From: Paragordius varius
Lineage: Eukaryota > Nematomorpha
Length of the DNA stretch: 64,000 nucleotides
NCBI GenBank assembly: GCA_964247055.1
Contig: OZ176058.1
Location: 1,426,001-1,490,000 of the forward strand
Reading direction: 5' to 3'
Within the stretch, counting starts at the first letter, position 1; each line of letters opens with the position of its first letter. Of the stretch, positions 46,140 through 59,753 are shown piece by piece. The position numbers and the translations under genes were made by a program. A model generated the notes under the pieces. That model saw nothing but the letters and a program-made list of their open reading frames with translations, was not told the DNA's origin and ran no database searches.

Positions 46140-46992
46140 CAAGGGTCTCCAACACAAATGGATTTGCAGGCCGTATTTAAAAAATGTATTAGGATTAAAA
46201 AAACTGTAAACATAACTAATTATTGTAACATTTTTAGCTAGTTTTTGCCAAATTCGGGAAATATATCTGAAGCTTTATCAAAAATAAAATTTAATTTATA
46301 TAATATATTTTTCATAGCAGTCATTAAATTTTTTTTTATAATTCAGTATCTTTAGTATCATTTAAATAATAAGATTGTGATTATGGATTTTAAAAATTTT
46401 AAAAATAACCATATTATAAAATCTAAATAATAGTTTATATATTAAAGAGTTAATAAATATTAAGCATTTTGTCTTGCACGAAATTGAACTCAGGTAATCC
46501 CATTTCATTTTTGTTAATATATAATTTTTTAACATAAATAATAGTAAATTAAAATCAAATTTGGATGTAATGCTTAAATTTTTTTTTATATTATATCACT
46601 TTTTTGTCGTATATAAGAATTTGGGTTCATTTTAAATAGGCAAAAGATAAATTTTGGATATTAATTCTACCTCTTTTGTCACGTCTTAAATTAATCAAAA
46701 AATATATCAGTTGTCTAAAATTTATTTACAAGAGAGAGAGAAGGATTATTATTTAATTTCGTTAAATATTACATTTTACATGTCCTGACATTAAAAGTAC
46801 TATCAAGTAATTATAATTAAAACATTTTTTAAGGTATTTTTTGGCAATGGAATTACTAGGAATTCCTGATATGGTTTATAATGTATTCAAGAGTTTATTT
46901 AAAGTTTCATGTTTTAATATCATATATTAATTAAAATTCATGTTTTTTTATTTTTTGAAAATGCGGCCGGTTAAGGTGTTAGGTACCCCTTG
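46140..46992. mobile_element. Probable hAT-type MITE, 850 bp
   Basis: Starts CAAGGGTCTCCAACAC and ends GTGTTAGGTACCCCTTG, inverted; GCAGGCCG and GCGGCCGG lie just inside. The length and lack of a clear target duplication leave room for two separate copies. Confidence 0.5.
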
Positions 46993-47272
46993 CATTAATA
47001 AACTTTTTAACATCGAAGTGGGTTTGAATTAAAATAAATTTTACAAGTATTAAACTTTATATTAGGTGTATGGCGTACTATATATTTAATATGGCTGACC
47101 CGATTTTTAATATATAATTTAAGCTAAATCTTGTCCTTTCCATACATATCTCCCTTGTTAAAACCGAATTGTATAGTATAGATATTTACAAAAAATTGTT
47201 TATTTTGAAAGCTAACCTAAAACTTTTAATAAATTAAAAAAACAATACAAAATATTTATCCAAAAAAATGAT

Positions 47273-48591
47273 CTATTTCCTTTTCCCATACATTCTATCA
47301 AGAGAATCGTGAACATGTGAATTAGCAGCGTTAAATAAGTTAGATAATACATTGCCAACATTTAAACTAGAAGGAGCATTGTCAGCTGTTTTCACATGTT
47401 TCACATCAGGTGATGTATGAATTAATGGGTTTTCTGTCCAAAACGATTCTTCCTCATTTGGGCCATCTGTTGTTTCCGTGAAAACAGGTGATTCAGTGAA
47501 AGAATTCGTCGTTTCTGTAAGTGCCAACTCCATGGATTCAGAAATAGATGAATATTTTTGCTTAGTTTGATCAACCTCGCCAACTAAATAAAATCAGTAT
47601 TACCAATAAAATTTACGGAAAAAATCCTAAAAACATATCTGTAATTTTTAGAATTTCTCTATTTCCTCCTCCAAATATTTATATATAAAATAAATGGTTT
47701 ATAGATTTCTAGATTATTGTATAATCAAAATTCGTATTCAAAATAAGATCATTCGAGTGATCATTAAAAGATTAATAAACATTATTTTCTGAGAAGAATA
47801 CCTATTTTTTACACTTTATTTATTAACTATGACTAATACTGCAGTATACAAAACCGAAATTTTAATTATCAATCTAGCATTATTTTTTATTTCAAATAAT
47901 TGTTAGAAATAAGTGTACAATAATGAGAGGTATTATTGGCCTTAAGAAGGAATTTAGTTGACAGTAAAAATTAAAATAAACTGCATAATGTAAAAATTAA
48001 ACAACTATTATTTTACAAAACCATACTTTTAATCTTATTTTTTCTTTTTAATTGTAAAATATATGTTGTGTAATCAAACATCTCTACTTTTTCATATTTA
48101 CCATGGACAATGAGTTATGTAAAAAAATTTAGTTCAAAAAAGTACAACAGCGTTAAAAAAATTGTTTATTTGCGTTTTGTCCGTATGATTTAATTTTTAT
48201 TAACATCTCTGTTAGCATTCATGATATTTTTTCATTTTATAAATATAATAATTAAAAATAAAACTAACAAAGTATATCATTGTGAGAACGGGCACTGTTT
48301 TTTCCACAACAGCACTTAATTATAACTATTAAAAATTGAAAATCACATTTAACCAATTAAAAAACCGAAATTGCCATTATAATAACTCTCGTTAATGTAA
48401 TCCTTGGTGATACATAATAATTGAAAAATTATATTTTTAGGTGAAGCGTTTAAATAATGAGGGGATAAAAAATTTATTAAAATACTTTTTGCAAATTCTG
48501 AATCCTGATCTTTATTAATAATTACAGCACATTGGAATTCATTAAAAGCAATCAGTATCAGTGAAAGGATATAAAAACTGAGTGTAACCAT
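47273..48591 (-). CDS. Secreted Thr/Ser/Glu-rich protein, two exons
   Basis: Exon 1 (48,591 down to 48,366 or 48,354) begins with a signal peptide, MVTLSFYILSLILIAFNEFQ, and contains two candidate N-glycosylation sites (NAS, NES). Both possible donors (GTTTTT, GTTAAA) give phase 1. Exon 2 (47,583-47,273, after TTTATTTAG) runs GEVDQTKQKYSSISES, then a Thr/Ser/Glu-rich stretch (ALTETTNSFTESPVFTETTD) likely to be O-glycosylated, and ends DSLDRMYGKRK. About 179 or 183 residues. Its tail VGNVLSNLFN recalls VGSIINNLID of the micro-exon gene at 41.5 kb. The intron holds an M2 MITE. Extra micro-exons cannot be excluded. Product unknown. Confidence 0.55.
47955..48208. mobile_element. M2 MITE in the intron of the Thr/Ser/Glu-rich gene
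   Basis: Left ACAGTAAAAATTAAAATAAA; right TTGCGTTTTGTCCGTATGAT followed by TTAATTTTTA. Eroded, but the arms are still inverted. Confidence 0.65.
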
Positions 48592-48845
48592 AATGAGATA
48601 GGTTTAATCAAATTATAAAGTTTATTTTTTTTCCATTTTTAGGCTTATATATATTTTCAAATTTATTGTACTTCAACTAGGGTCAAATCTAAAAATAATT
48701 TTTTGCTATAAATAACTTAATGTTATCGGTATGAAAAACCACAAACCAATAAGTAATAAAATATAAATATCCTTAATACTAAGGTAAAAAGTTCATATTT
48801 TTACTATTTTGGCTATTTTCATTATAGTACGGATCAAATTTTATG

Positions 48846-48889
<44 letters not shown>

Positions 48890-50024
48890 CAATCAATATA
48901 AATTAAGTTAATAAAATAATTTTTGTTTAATGTTAAATATATGTAATAATTATTGTTACAATTAAAATAATAATGTTACATTTTTTTGTCAAAAACTTTG
49001 TTAACTTTTGTTCCAATGATAATTTTAAATAAAGAAATTATCAAATACCATATAAGCATTTGCAAATCATTAGGATCAATATTGGTTTTAAAACAGTTAC
49101 TAAATTTCAGTTTGGTTCTAGCCTTAGAGGTTTCTACATATTTTTAAGATTGTTTAAATGTAAATGCTCCTAATGATAAGGTGTTTGTTGATACTTAATA
49201 TAGTGTTCAAAGCCGTAAGGTTATATTATAAAGCAGGAGTGTTAAATTAAAATGGCGATATGGTCCGTAATTTAGACTTTCAAAATCCTTCGAGTCGTAC
49301 ATCAATTGAATAATCTTGCACATAAAAATATTTTCAATTTTTACATATTGATATTCTTGTTTATTAGAAGCCAGGAACATCAATTTAATACACTATAATA
49401 TTTATACCGTTTTGTTTTATAATAAAAAAATAATCTCATTAAAATGGTATTCAAATATTAAATTTTCGCCAAATATAATATAAGCTTAATATAATCCCTT
49501 CCTAAAACAATTGATATAATCAACTCTTTCTCCGTTCTTTGGGGCCATTATTTATACCTATAGACACATTCACAAAAGAATTTTATTTTATACCTTTTTC
49601 AGCAAAGGCAGGTTTCTAGTTGTTTTTCCTTAAAAAAATGTTATCCTTGCTTAAAAAAATGTTGCGCTTGGTTAAAAAAAATGTTACTTTTGATGATATG
49701 TCTAAGTTTTCTTAAAAATATTATTACATTGGTTTTTGTAGGAATAGCATTACTGTCGAGTGAGTGTCTTTGGCTCTTTCACGTAATAACTTCGATTCCT
49801 TTAGGGTAAATTGTTCTGCATTTTTTAAAAAAAGGTTTACGACAAAATGGATTCACTGATTAGTTTTTTGATCAAATATGATTTTTCTCATATCATCGAA
49901 AGCCCTGCTTTTTTTATCAACTAGTTTTATATATATATATATATATATATCCTAACTTTGGATGTATGCTATTAGTTATATATACAATTCTTTTTAATAA
50001 TGCACTTGTATACTTTAATGGTAT
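48592..50024. other. Intergenic stretch with (AT)n tracts
   Basis: (AT)n at 48,847-48,888 and 49,928-49,950. A hAT-like start (CAGGAGTGTTAAATTAAAAT) at 49,234 has no partner identified. At 49,635-49,690 AAAAAATGTTGCGCTTGGTT-type units are repeated. No gene. Confidence 0.5.
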
Positions 50025-50364
50025 TCCTATCTTTTCTGTTTAAATAATTCAAACTGAGAGAGTGTTTCAAAATTTTGATCTTACAGAGTGTAGATTTCAA
50101 ATTTACAATTTACTGTAATTTGGTTTGATTTTATTTTTAGGCTATATTTTATAAAGTGTTAGAAACGCCTATTTCAAATTTTCCGATTTTTCCATATAAA
50201 GCAAATACTACAAAGCTGGTTATTTTTATACTCCTAATCTCTAAAAATAAAAGCACTAAAAAACAAACACTTTATAGATATTTATGCATAGAGATAGTTC
50301 ATATTAACATTGTGTTAGCTAACTAGTGGAAAATGTGCAACTGATTTTCAACCGATAATTTAAA

Positions 50365-50585
50365 ATAAAATTGATAAGGTCAAAAACTAGGAGACAAATT
50401 TCTTTTCAAGAAAATTATTTTAATTTTATTTTTTTTAAATATTATCGTTTTGCGTTTTGAAACGGGATTAGATAAGTAAATGTAATTTAAAATTGTCATT
50501 AAATAATTTAAGTAAAAAAAATGAGGGTTAAAAAGTATGGCTGTCTTTTTAAGTTTTGTCCGTATAATTTAATATTTACCGTAAT
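50365..50585. mobile_element. M2 MITE inside segmental duplication copy 1
   Basis: Ends with AGTTTTGTCCGTATAATTTA; inner arms GGCTGTCTTTTTAAG. The same element is at 54,715-54,945, so the insertion predates the duplication. Confidence 0.65.
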
Positions 50586-51116
50586 CTAAGAAAAATATAT
50601 CACTTGGGTAATGTAAAAAATATAGGTTATTCATATTAAATTTAATAGCCGAAAATATTTTATATTTTATTACTATTAAATATAATAGCCAAAAATTAGT
50701 TATGATAAATTTAACATAAAAAAATGCGCAGAAGGGAGATGCCTTAATATATCGATTCAAATTGCTGTATCTAGGGACCCGACTATATTTGAGTTCTATT
50801 GCTTAAAAACTTAAAGAAACGGTTCCAATTTAAATGAATGCTTTTAACTAATAAAAAATATATAAGCCAAAGTATTAAAAATTTGGTTTTGAAACAATGT
50901 TCCATATTAATTTACTTCTTAGCCATTTATCAACATTTTTGCAAAATATGCTTATCTGATTTTAACACTAAAATTAGGCTAATTTTTATTTAAATCATAT
51001 CTAACACAGATATTAATAGAAAATGTGGTTTATATTACATTCATTATATCGCTGATACACGATGTCAGGATGGTAATTTTTAACTTGAGATTTATCCATC
51101 AGATATGTTAATTTTT

Positions 51117-51656
51117 TTAAACATTTGGATACAACCCATTCATTTTAGTCCTTCAATTCAAATTGGGGTAGTTGGATACCCCAGGCTTAATTAAAATTAA
51201 TTAATTTTCAAAAATAGGACCAGGCAAAAATTTGCACTTATATAACATGGATAAACCGGAATATATAAAAAATTGATTCAAAAATACTTGACTTATTTTA
51301 AGGTAAAACACAAAGAAAATTTAGTCCACCTGATATGTGCGCATTGGCCAAATAGAAAAATAATGCAATATACACCACTTTTTCTATTTCTATCAATGTA
51401 AGATGTGATAATTAATTAGCTTTAATACCTTTAAATTAAAACTCGATATTTTGCAAAAATTTTGTAAAATAAAATGATGTCGAAGTAGTTTGACATGGAA
51501 CTTTTTTTTCAAAACAAAATTTTAATAATTTAGCTTATTATATAATTTTTATTAGGATATAAGCATAATTTTTTAATGTTTCCTTCAATAGTTTTTTTTA
51601 TTACTTTAAATTTAGTGTGGGGTATTTCGATACCCCAATTTGAATCGAAGTGTTAA
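51117..51656. mobile_element. M1 MITE, reverse orientation, nested in an older relative
   Basis: Flanked by TTAA on both sides. Begins ACATTTGGATACAACCCATT and ends CCCCAATTTGAATCGAAGTG. It splits an older M1-like sequence (50,735-51,116 and 51,657-51,828) that is uninterrupted at 55,040-55,605. Confidence 0.8.
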
Positions 51657-52387
51657 TTAATCTAGTTTTAAAATTGGGTGTATCAAAGTTTATACAGTTC
51701 AAACATTTGCCATGATTTCGTTTTGTTACAAATTTATCAAAAAAATTCAGTTTAAACAGGCCCTGAGTTTCCAAAGACCCAATTTAAATCGAAGGACTGA
51801 AATGAATATGTCGTATCCAAGTGTTCATTACCAAATGATATTAATTGTAAATAAAAAATCCATTATTTTATTTTCTCTGTTAAATATAAATAGGTTAAGA
51901 TTATTTCAAAAATAAGTTTTTGAACACAAATTATTATTTATGTTAGACATATTAACATTCAAATCCGCCATCTATATATTTATTAAATAAGGTTGTTAAG
52001 ATTGCTTATTAAACCTATGCAATTCGCAGATCCCTTTTATATTTGGATGAGCCACATCATATAATTAATATTAAATACAAACATATTATTAAATTAAGTT
52101 TTAATGCTTGATCCTTTGCAACTGCCTCTCTATCATATATAAAAAATGAACCAAAAAAATAAATCATTTATTAATTTAACTAAACTTATCAATCGCATAA
52201 ATATAAAGCTCATCCCCTATGAAAAAATGTGCTTTAAAGTTATTAGCTCATGTAATGATGATGTGGGAGAAACAGGCCGCACCATAGATTAAAGGTTGAA
52301 CATACACAATACACACGCTCTAAAAAAAATTCCGGTGTTGCTAAATATATTTGTTCTTAAGGTCAACACATAGCTTCATGATATAGA

Positions 52388-52655
52388 TACAGTATAATTG
52401 AAATAATACAATCAAAATGTAAAAATATAAAGACAAAATTTCTCAACAGACAACCATGCTTTCTAAACCTTAATTTATCCTATAAAAATCATTTAAATAA
52501 AAAAATACATAATGATTAAGTTACCAATTTACATTTTTTATTATACTTCGTAGTTTAAAACAATGAGTATTTTAAACAAATAAAAGAATGGTTGTTTTTA
52601 AGAAAATATTTGTCTTTAAATTTTACTTTGTCCGTATATTTCAATTTTTACTGTA
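52388..52655. mobile_element. M2 MITE
   Basis: Left TACAGTATAATTGAAATAAT; right TTTGTCCGTATATTTCAATT-TTTACTG. Inner arms AACCATGCTTTC and AGAATGGTTG are inverted. Confidence 0.75.
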
Positions 52656-52659
52656 TTTA

Positions 52660-54389
52660 TAAGAATATATATTTTATTAGGATATTTTTTGTGAATACAT
52701 TAAAAATGGACATACTTTAACGCTAGTCTTAATCAACGATTAAATTAGTACATCTTTTTACAAAATAACACTTGCAAAAATATAAACCTTTTTGTTAGTC
52801 AATTTATTTTGATTATATTATAGTTGATATTTTTTACAATATAACGCAATATTAGGAATTATTTTATGTTAATAATTAGTTCAGAACCTTCTATTTTCAG
52901 AATGCTTCGTATCAAGTGCTATTTAAGAAATGATAATTTGTTATGATTTTAGGTTAGGTTTAGGACAGATTATTAACATAAGTCTTACCGAAATATTTTG
53001 TGCAACCCTCATAATAATTAAAAACTACTTAATAGATAATAAGTCCCACAATGTTCAAAATCATGCTACTTACAATATGATATTTTTCAAACAAATTTTT
53101 AGAATCCATTTTTCCATTTTTTTTAAAAAAAATAACTATAAAAAATTGTCCAACAAATGATATTCGCCGGTTTTTTACTTAAAAATGCGGCTCACGAAAA
53201 CTATCTGTGTTGGGTACCCCCGGTATGAAACCAGCAACTTTGAATTGGTGAATCGGATTGCATTTCATGGAATTATATTTTAATTGCAGGCCTTATCATG
53301 ATTATATTTTGATTAAAATTGATTTGATTCTTTTGAATATGTCAATTTACTTGTATATAGTGAAAATGAATTTATGGACAAAAGTATATTTTTAAAGAGA
53401 CAAAAATTTTTTGAATCTAAATTTTTCATCACATAGACTATGATCACAATTTCACATTTTATAACTGAGTATGTCAAATTAATATATAGTTATCTGATAT
53501 CCAAAACGCTAATTATACGAATAATCAGGTTTAAATAATATAGTTGTTGTTTAAAAATTGAAAGTTTCTGCATTTTTCTCTATGATTTCAATCTTTTCTT
53601 TCTATTTATATTCAATCATATCTTATAAGTTTCCTTGATGCTTATAAGGCTTATGAGTTATTACATTTTTAATACCATATCTATAAATATCAACACATAA
53701 TGCTGTAAGACTTTTATGGTAGACGGTAAAAACCTTATTCTATATAATTATTTGAAAATTTATGATTACAAATGAAAGGCAAACAATATTTATATATATA
53801 TTATTTTGATAGGTAAGAAGTACTTTAATTCTCAAATTTTAGTATCCTTTTTTTATAATAGCAGAATATTTAAGAATGCTCGTTAATAATTTTTAGATCT
53901 ATAGCGGGTCGCGGGCCCCAGGAGGAAGGTTGTGGTGACCATAAATTTTTACTAAAAATTTATAATATAAAAAAAAATAATTACAAATATTAGTTATTTA
54001 AGAAAAAAATGATTGCTTCAATATAGATTGATTGTGTAAAGGCTTAAATTATGGATCGTTATATATTTATATATACGACATTATATCCTTTGATCTGATA
54101 TTATTCTATAACCCCAGTCTGTTTTTGCCAACGGAAAGTTACCATTAATGAAATAGATTGATTTATTGTGATCGTATCTTACATTCCGATACTTAAATTT
54201 AATAAAACAATTATTGATTTTATTATGTGAGTTGAAAATGAGGCCCGCGAATTCATTTATGCTATCTAGCTAAAAATAAAACATTTGTTTTAAAATTATA
54301 TAATTTAAGGGGTTAGTATGCATTTGATAGAAACGTAAAACAACTCACTTTAAGAAAACACACAAACGCATTTACGTATTTCAATGGTA
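52660..54389. other. Intergenic stretch
   Basis: AT-rich. A hAT-like MITE end lies at 53,185-53,225 (AAATGCGGCTCACG..GTTGGGTACCCCC) and a GC-rich scrap at 53,898-53,930 (AGCGGGTCGCGGGCCCCAGG). The frame 52,930-53,160 is open but unsupported. Confidence 0.45.
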
Positions 54390-56045
54390 AACATTTCAAT
54401 CTTCTCTATTTAAAAAAAACAAACCCAGAGAGTGTTTCAAAATTTTCGGTCTTATAGGATTTCAAATTTACATTTAACATAAATTGGTTTTTTATATTTT
54501 ACTATATTTGAAAAAGTGGAAACGCCTTTTTACCAATTATCCGATTATTCCATATGAAGCAACCACAAACCTGGTTTTTGGATAGTCCTAATCTCTAAAA
54601 GTAAAAGCACTTAATAAACACTTTTTAATAGAATATTTATGCAGGATAGTTACTGTAGGCACTGTGTTAGCTAACTAATGGAAAATATTTAACTGATTTT
54701 TAATCAATATTTCAAAATAAAAATTGAAATTATTAGGACAAAGCGTAAAAATTAAGAGACAAATTTATTTTCAAAAAAATTACATTTAATTATTTTTTTT
54801 TAAATAAAAGCTATCTTTTTGCGTTTTGGAACGGGATTAGACATGAATATAATTTATTGTCATTTTATATATATAAAAAATGATGTGTTTAAAAAGTATG
54901 GCTGTCTTTTTTAAGTTTTGTCTGTATAATTATTTTTTACCGTAATAAAAAAAGATATAACACTTCGGTGTGTAAAATTTAGGTTATTATCTATTTTAAA
55001 AATCATCTATAATAAATTAATATAAAAAATGCGCAGAAGCGAGATGCTTTAATATATCGATTGAAATTGCATCAGGGACCCGAGTATATTTGAGTTGGTA
55101 TTTCTTAAAAACCGAAAGAAACGATTCAATAATTCATGCTTCTACCTAATATAATATGTATAAGCCAAAATATTAATAATTTGGTTGGTTTTGAAAAAGA
55201 TTCCACATCAAATTACTACGAAGCCATTTATTTAACAACATTTTTGCAAAATATCGTGTTTATTCGATTTTAACGCTAAAATTAAGGCCTTCTAAATTTA
55301 AATCCATTGGAAAACAGAAAATATGGTTTCTATTACATTATTTATATATTGCGCTAATATACATATTTCAGACTGGTAATTTTTATCTTGAGGTTTATTA
55401 ATCAGGTAAGTATATCAAGTTTTTTTAAATAAATCGTTTTTTAAATTTGGGTGTAAAATTTTATCAGTGGAAACATTTGCCATGATTTTGTTTTGTTACA
55501 AATTTATTAAAAAAATTCAGTTTAAACAGGCCGTGAGTTTTCAAAGACCCAATTTGAATTGAAGGACTGAAATAAATATGCAGTAATCAAGTGTTGATTA
55601 CCAAATGATATTATTTGTAAATAAAAGATCCATTATTCTATTTTCTCTGTTAAAATATAAATAGGTTGCGATTCCTTCATAAATAAGTTTGATTAGAAAT
55701 TTATATTGGTTTTCCTAAAAAAACCGCCATCTATATATTTATTAAACAAGGTTGTTACGCTTGCTTAATATACCCATATAAGCAAATTCGCAGATCTCTT
55801 TATAACATATTAAAGAGTTACATCATATTAATTAATAGTAAATACCGGGTTTTTAATCATATATAAATATGTTTAATTCAGTTTTAATGCTTGATCCGTT
55901 GCAACTGCCTCTATATTATATATAAAAAATGAACCACAAAAATAAGCCATTTATTAATTTAACTAAACTTATCAATCGCATATAATATAAAGACTCTATC
56001 CCCTATGAAAAAAGACATGCTTTAAAATTACCAGCTCGTGAAGGT
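54390..56045. repeat. Segmental duplication, copy 2
   Basis: Partner of 50,025-52,245. Contains an M2 copy at 54,715-54,945 and the uninterrupted older M1-like element at 55,040-55,605. Confidence 0.85.
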
Positions 56046-58710
56046 CACCACATAGCTAATACAGAAGTTTCGGTAAGATCGTTTAAAACGATGCATACGT
56101 GAAGTTAATTTAAAAAAAGGAAGGCAAATCTCAACCGAGCAGACTGTATGGTGTTTTCGACCATCTGAAATTACAACCTTAAATAATTTTTATTATAATA
56201 AACAATTGTGTAATCAATCAATAAATTAAAGATTTTTATAACTAGCTCAGTAATTTTTACTGGTTTTTTCACTAGTTATAGGCACTTTTACCAAATATTC
56301 ATTTTTAATTATATATTTTAAAATTTTATTCTTAACCTTGACGGAGATCACAATCCGGAAAATAAAAATATTTTAAATAACTAAATCATTTATTTTTAAG
56401 GATCATATATACGCGTTTTTTGCCATAAATATTAACCCAAACATAATATTTATTGAATCTTTAGATTTTTTAGTACAGACTAAAATTATAAAGTATCAAA
56501 AACATCAAATATATATAAATACGGTAAAATCAGTCAGATAATTATTGCAACTATTGGTTTAAGTATCAGATGCAATAATATTGATGAATATAGTGTAAAA
56601 TTTGAATTTCAGATCTATGGTTGGGTTTTTGGCTGGTTAAATGTCGAGTCTGATTGATTTATACAGTCTATAAATTGAATTTGTTTCATTAATTATGGCT
56701 AACTTTTAAAAGCCTTTTTTTATAGTTTAACTTTTACTACCGCATTAAATTAAAAGATATACCGTTTAAAATATTGCTTTTTATAGTTTAGTTTTAGAAT
56801 TTATTTAAAATATACATAAGTAATTCCTTGTCAATCAAAAGCTGTGCCTATAAAAATTTAAATTTTTGAGATTTCAACACATCTTTCATTTAAAAACATC
56901 CAAAATCCGAAGGCCATTTTCAAGATATAGAACTGATTATTCTATCATCAGTTGTCTTATATTAATCATTGCTTCATGAATGTTTAAAACATATTTGATA
57001 TAATTTAAACGTACAGACCTCGGTATACTAAATGTTAGATAGTTTAGATTTATCATTTTAATAAAAAGGTAAATACTAAATTGCAACAGAACATGTAAAA
57101 GCCTTAAAATTTTCGCCTGCATACAGCTGATGGTCGTAATGGAAATACTGCTGAGTTTCAGAATTGATTTAGGCACACCAAAAATGCAGTGTAAGAGTCA
57201 GACTCTGGGTATGATCGTTAAATTTAATCATATTGATCTGAAAAATTTAAGAGCTGAGAGATGATATTCGAGTCTAAAATATTTGATGAAATTTGAAACA
57301 TAGTAATTTATTTTGGTATTTACTGATCTTCTCTATTTATCTAGTATTAGATGTTTCTAAAGACATATTCTTTTTACCCTTAACACCCTGTATCATAGCT
57401 CAGGTTGGAAAAAGAATTTTTCGGATCTTCACACAATAGATATTTGGTCGATTTAGTCTATTAAACGGTGGTTTTGTATAAAATGCTCACGGCTTAATTA
57501 TAGGTGGGACAATATATTGCAAAAATTTAAACCTTAAATTTAGTATTGAAATCGGATGACAAAAAAACAAATATAAAATCCAACCTTATTATATTTAATT
57601 AGGCCCTATTACCATTTGCTATGAATAAAAATGTGCTAAATCGTTTTATTTAAAGTACTCATAGGGTTGATTTTTATAAAGAGATTGCAGGTAAATCTTC
57701 AGATCTAAATTTTATCATATTTCTAAATATTGTTTTAATTTAGGACATTAATAAACAATAAAATAAATTGCCATAATTTATCAATAGTTGAGATTGTTTT
57801 ATTAAAATAATATATATGTATATATATATATAAATAAAACTACCAATCCAACACCCATTGTGTGGCGCGTATACGGATAGAATTTCCCATGGAAATAAAA
57901 TTTTTGGCTCTAAATCATTTTTGAATAATTAAATATCAAATTTTATACATATTCATACTATCACTTCATTTTCCTTTTATATAGATAGTATTGAATACGC
58001 TAAAATGTTATATTATTAAACAAATTTCGAAAATACGATTATATTTTCTATTTTTCAAACTCATAGTTTTTATGTGTGAATTAGGGATAGGTAATATACC
58101 TTTTAATATTTAAATATATTTAATGGTTGTAAGAAAAATCAAAGTTAAAAGTATGGTTGTTTTTTGTAAAAATATTTGTCATTTAAGTTTACTGTTTGAC
58201 AAAGACTATATAAAGTAGCCTGTCGGCTGTAATAGATTTGTATGTGCTTCCTAATCTATTAAATTCAAATTAGTATTATGTGTTTTTGTATATTATAAAA
58301 TTCATGATATACTCAAAAAATAATAAATTATGCCATAAAGAAATGTTTATTACGCAATGAATCAAATTAAACAAAATGTAAGGTAAATTCGAAGTGTTGA
58401 TAGGTCACTTTGATTTAATAATATATTATATAACTCAAAATTGGCATGCTAATCAATTTATTTTATATTTCCACCTTTCGAATTTATCCCAGGTGTATCG
58501 AAGCTAAATAGGCATACCGTTTTATATACTTTTTTATATTTTTGAGCTTCAGAGATGCTTATAAATTTAATATTATTCATTAGGTATCATTAAACATTTA
58601 AATGAATAACTATATTGGTTACAGAATGTAGCCCTATGATAATCTTACAATAATATTTTTCATTAAATAATAACATTTTAAATAGTTGTAAAAGCAATTC
58701 TTTCCTTTTA

Positions 58711-58715
<5 letters not shown>
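56046..58715. other. Intergenic stretch
   Basis: No repeat family recognised over most of it. An ATG frame at 56,937-57,176 (minus, 79 codons) has ordinary codon content but no similarity I know. A partial M2 arm (AAAAGTATGGTTGTTTTTTG) is at 58,147. Confidence 0.4.

Positions 58716-58779
<64 letters not shown>
58716..58779. repeat. (AT)n microsatellite
   Basis: 64 bp of AT dinucleotides. The open frame over it is an artefact. Confidence 0.95.
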
Positions 58780-58787
<8 letters not shown>

Positions 58788-59214
58788 TTTTAAATATTTT
58801 TTAAAAGTTACAATTTGAATTCGACGTTTTGAAAACCTGTTTTAAAACTCATATTCTTTCTGAATATGATTTAAACTCAATATTTAAACTACTATTTATT
58901 TTTTTCCTTTCGAAACGCATTAATAAACACTTTTTCCAATAATTAAACAAACAAATTAGGATTAATGATCGTGTGTTTATTATGATATTTTTATTTTATA
59001 TGATAAAACAACTTCAGTTTTTAGTCGATTAATATTTTAACAGTCAATTTTAGAATAATACAAAAAATTGGTGGCGGTTGAATAAATAAGAATCTACAAA
59101 TTGATTATGTTTATATGTTTTTAGTAATGTGAATGTATATATAGCTCAGTAGGTTTTATCACACATTACAATATATGTTTTTTTAAATGATTTTTCCGAA
59201 CTTTTCAGGCAAAC

Positions 59215-59440
59215 GTAAGCAAATGCAACATTTTTATAATCAGACGAAACATTTTTTCCAGCGCAACATTTTTACAAAACTTTTTTCAACCAAAGGCAAC
59301 ATTTTTTTATCTGCACTTTTTTTTCTAGCAAACTTAGCTATTTAGTTCGGATTGGATGAAAAATGTTGCGTTTGGTGTAAAAATGTTATGTTTGGATCAA
59401 CTGTTTCATTTGGTAAAAGGGTTGCATTTGACACAGAAAT
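59215..59440. repeat. Palindromic cluster of a GCAACATTTTT / AAAAATGTTGC motif
   Basis: Five or so units of GCAACATTTTT on the left half face AAAAATGTTGCGTTTGG-type units on the right half. The same motif occurs at 49,635-49,690. Probably a small inverted-repeat element with internal minisatellite units. Confidence 0.65.
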
Positions 59441-59753
59441 AATTTCTATTTTTATAAACAATGATAGATAGTATATACGGCAATAGTTGCTAATAAAAGT
59501 AAAAAGTGAAAAAAATAATTATTGGATATATCTGTCAATAGATACAAAAAAATCATTTATTTACTCATAATCGAATTTTTTTAAAATATTGGCCTATCAG
59601 TGTTTATATTAAATGTCCATTAAAAAGAGCATAAATAATAAAGGAAAATATTTCAAAATATTATGCCCATTTATACATAAGGTGTATTTTCGCATTCTTC
59701 CAATAATCTAGTGGCATTATGTATATATATATATATATTCATATTTTCCATCA

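Larger units (their letters stand above)
50025..52245. repeat. Segmental duplication, copy 1
   Basis: Matches 54,390-56,045 from AGAGAGTGTTTCAAAATTTT through GTGTTAGCTAACTA, ATGCGCAGAAG and TTAACTAAACTTATCAATCG. Identity is roughly 80-85% by eye. Copy 1 is longer because an M1 MITE (51,117-51,656) sits in it. Confidence 0.85.

Noticed and set aside
52930-53160. 76-codon plus frame after a TTTTCAG
   Set aside because: AT-driven composition, no signal peptide or partner exons.
56937-57176. 79-codon minus ATG frame (MPKSILKLSSISITTISCMQ)
   Set aside because: No splice sites or similarity; left as possible but unsupported.
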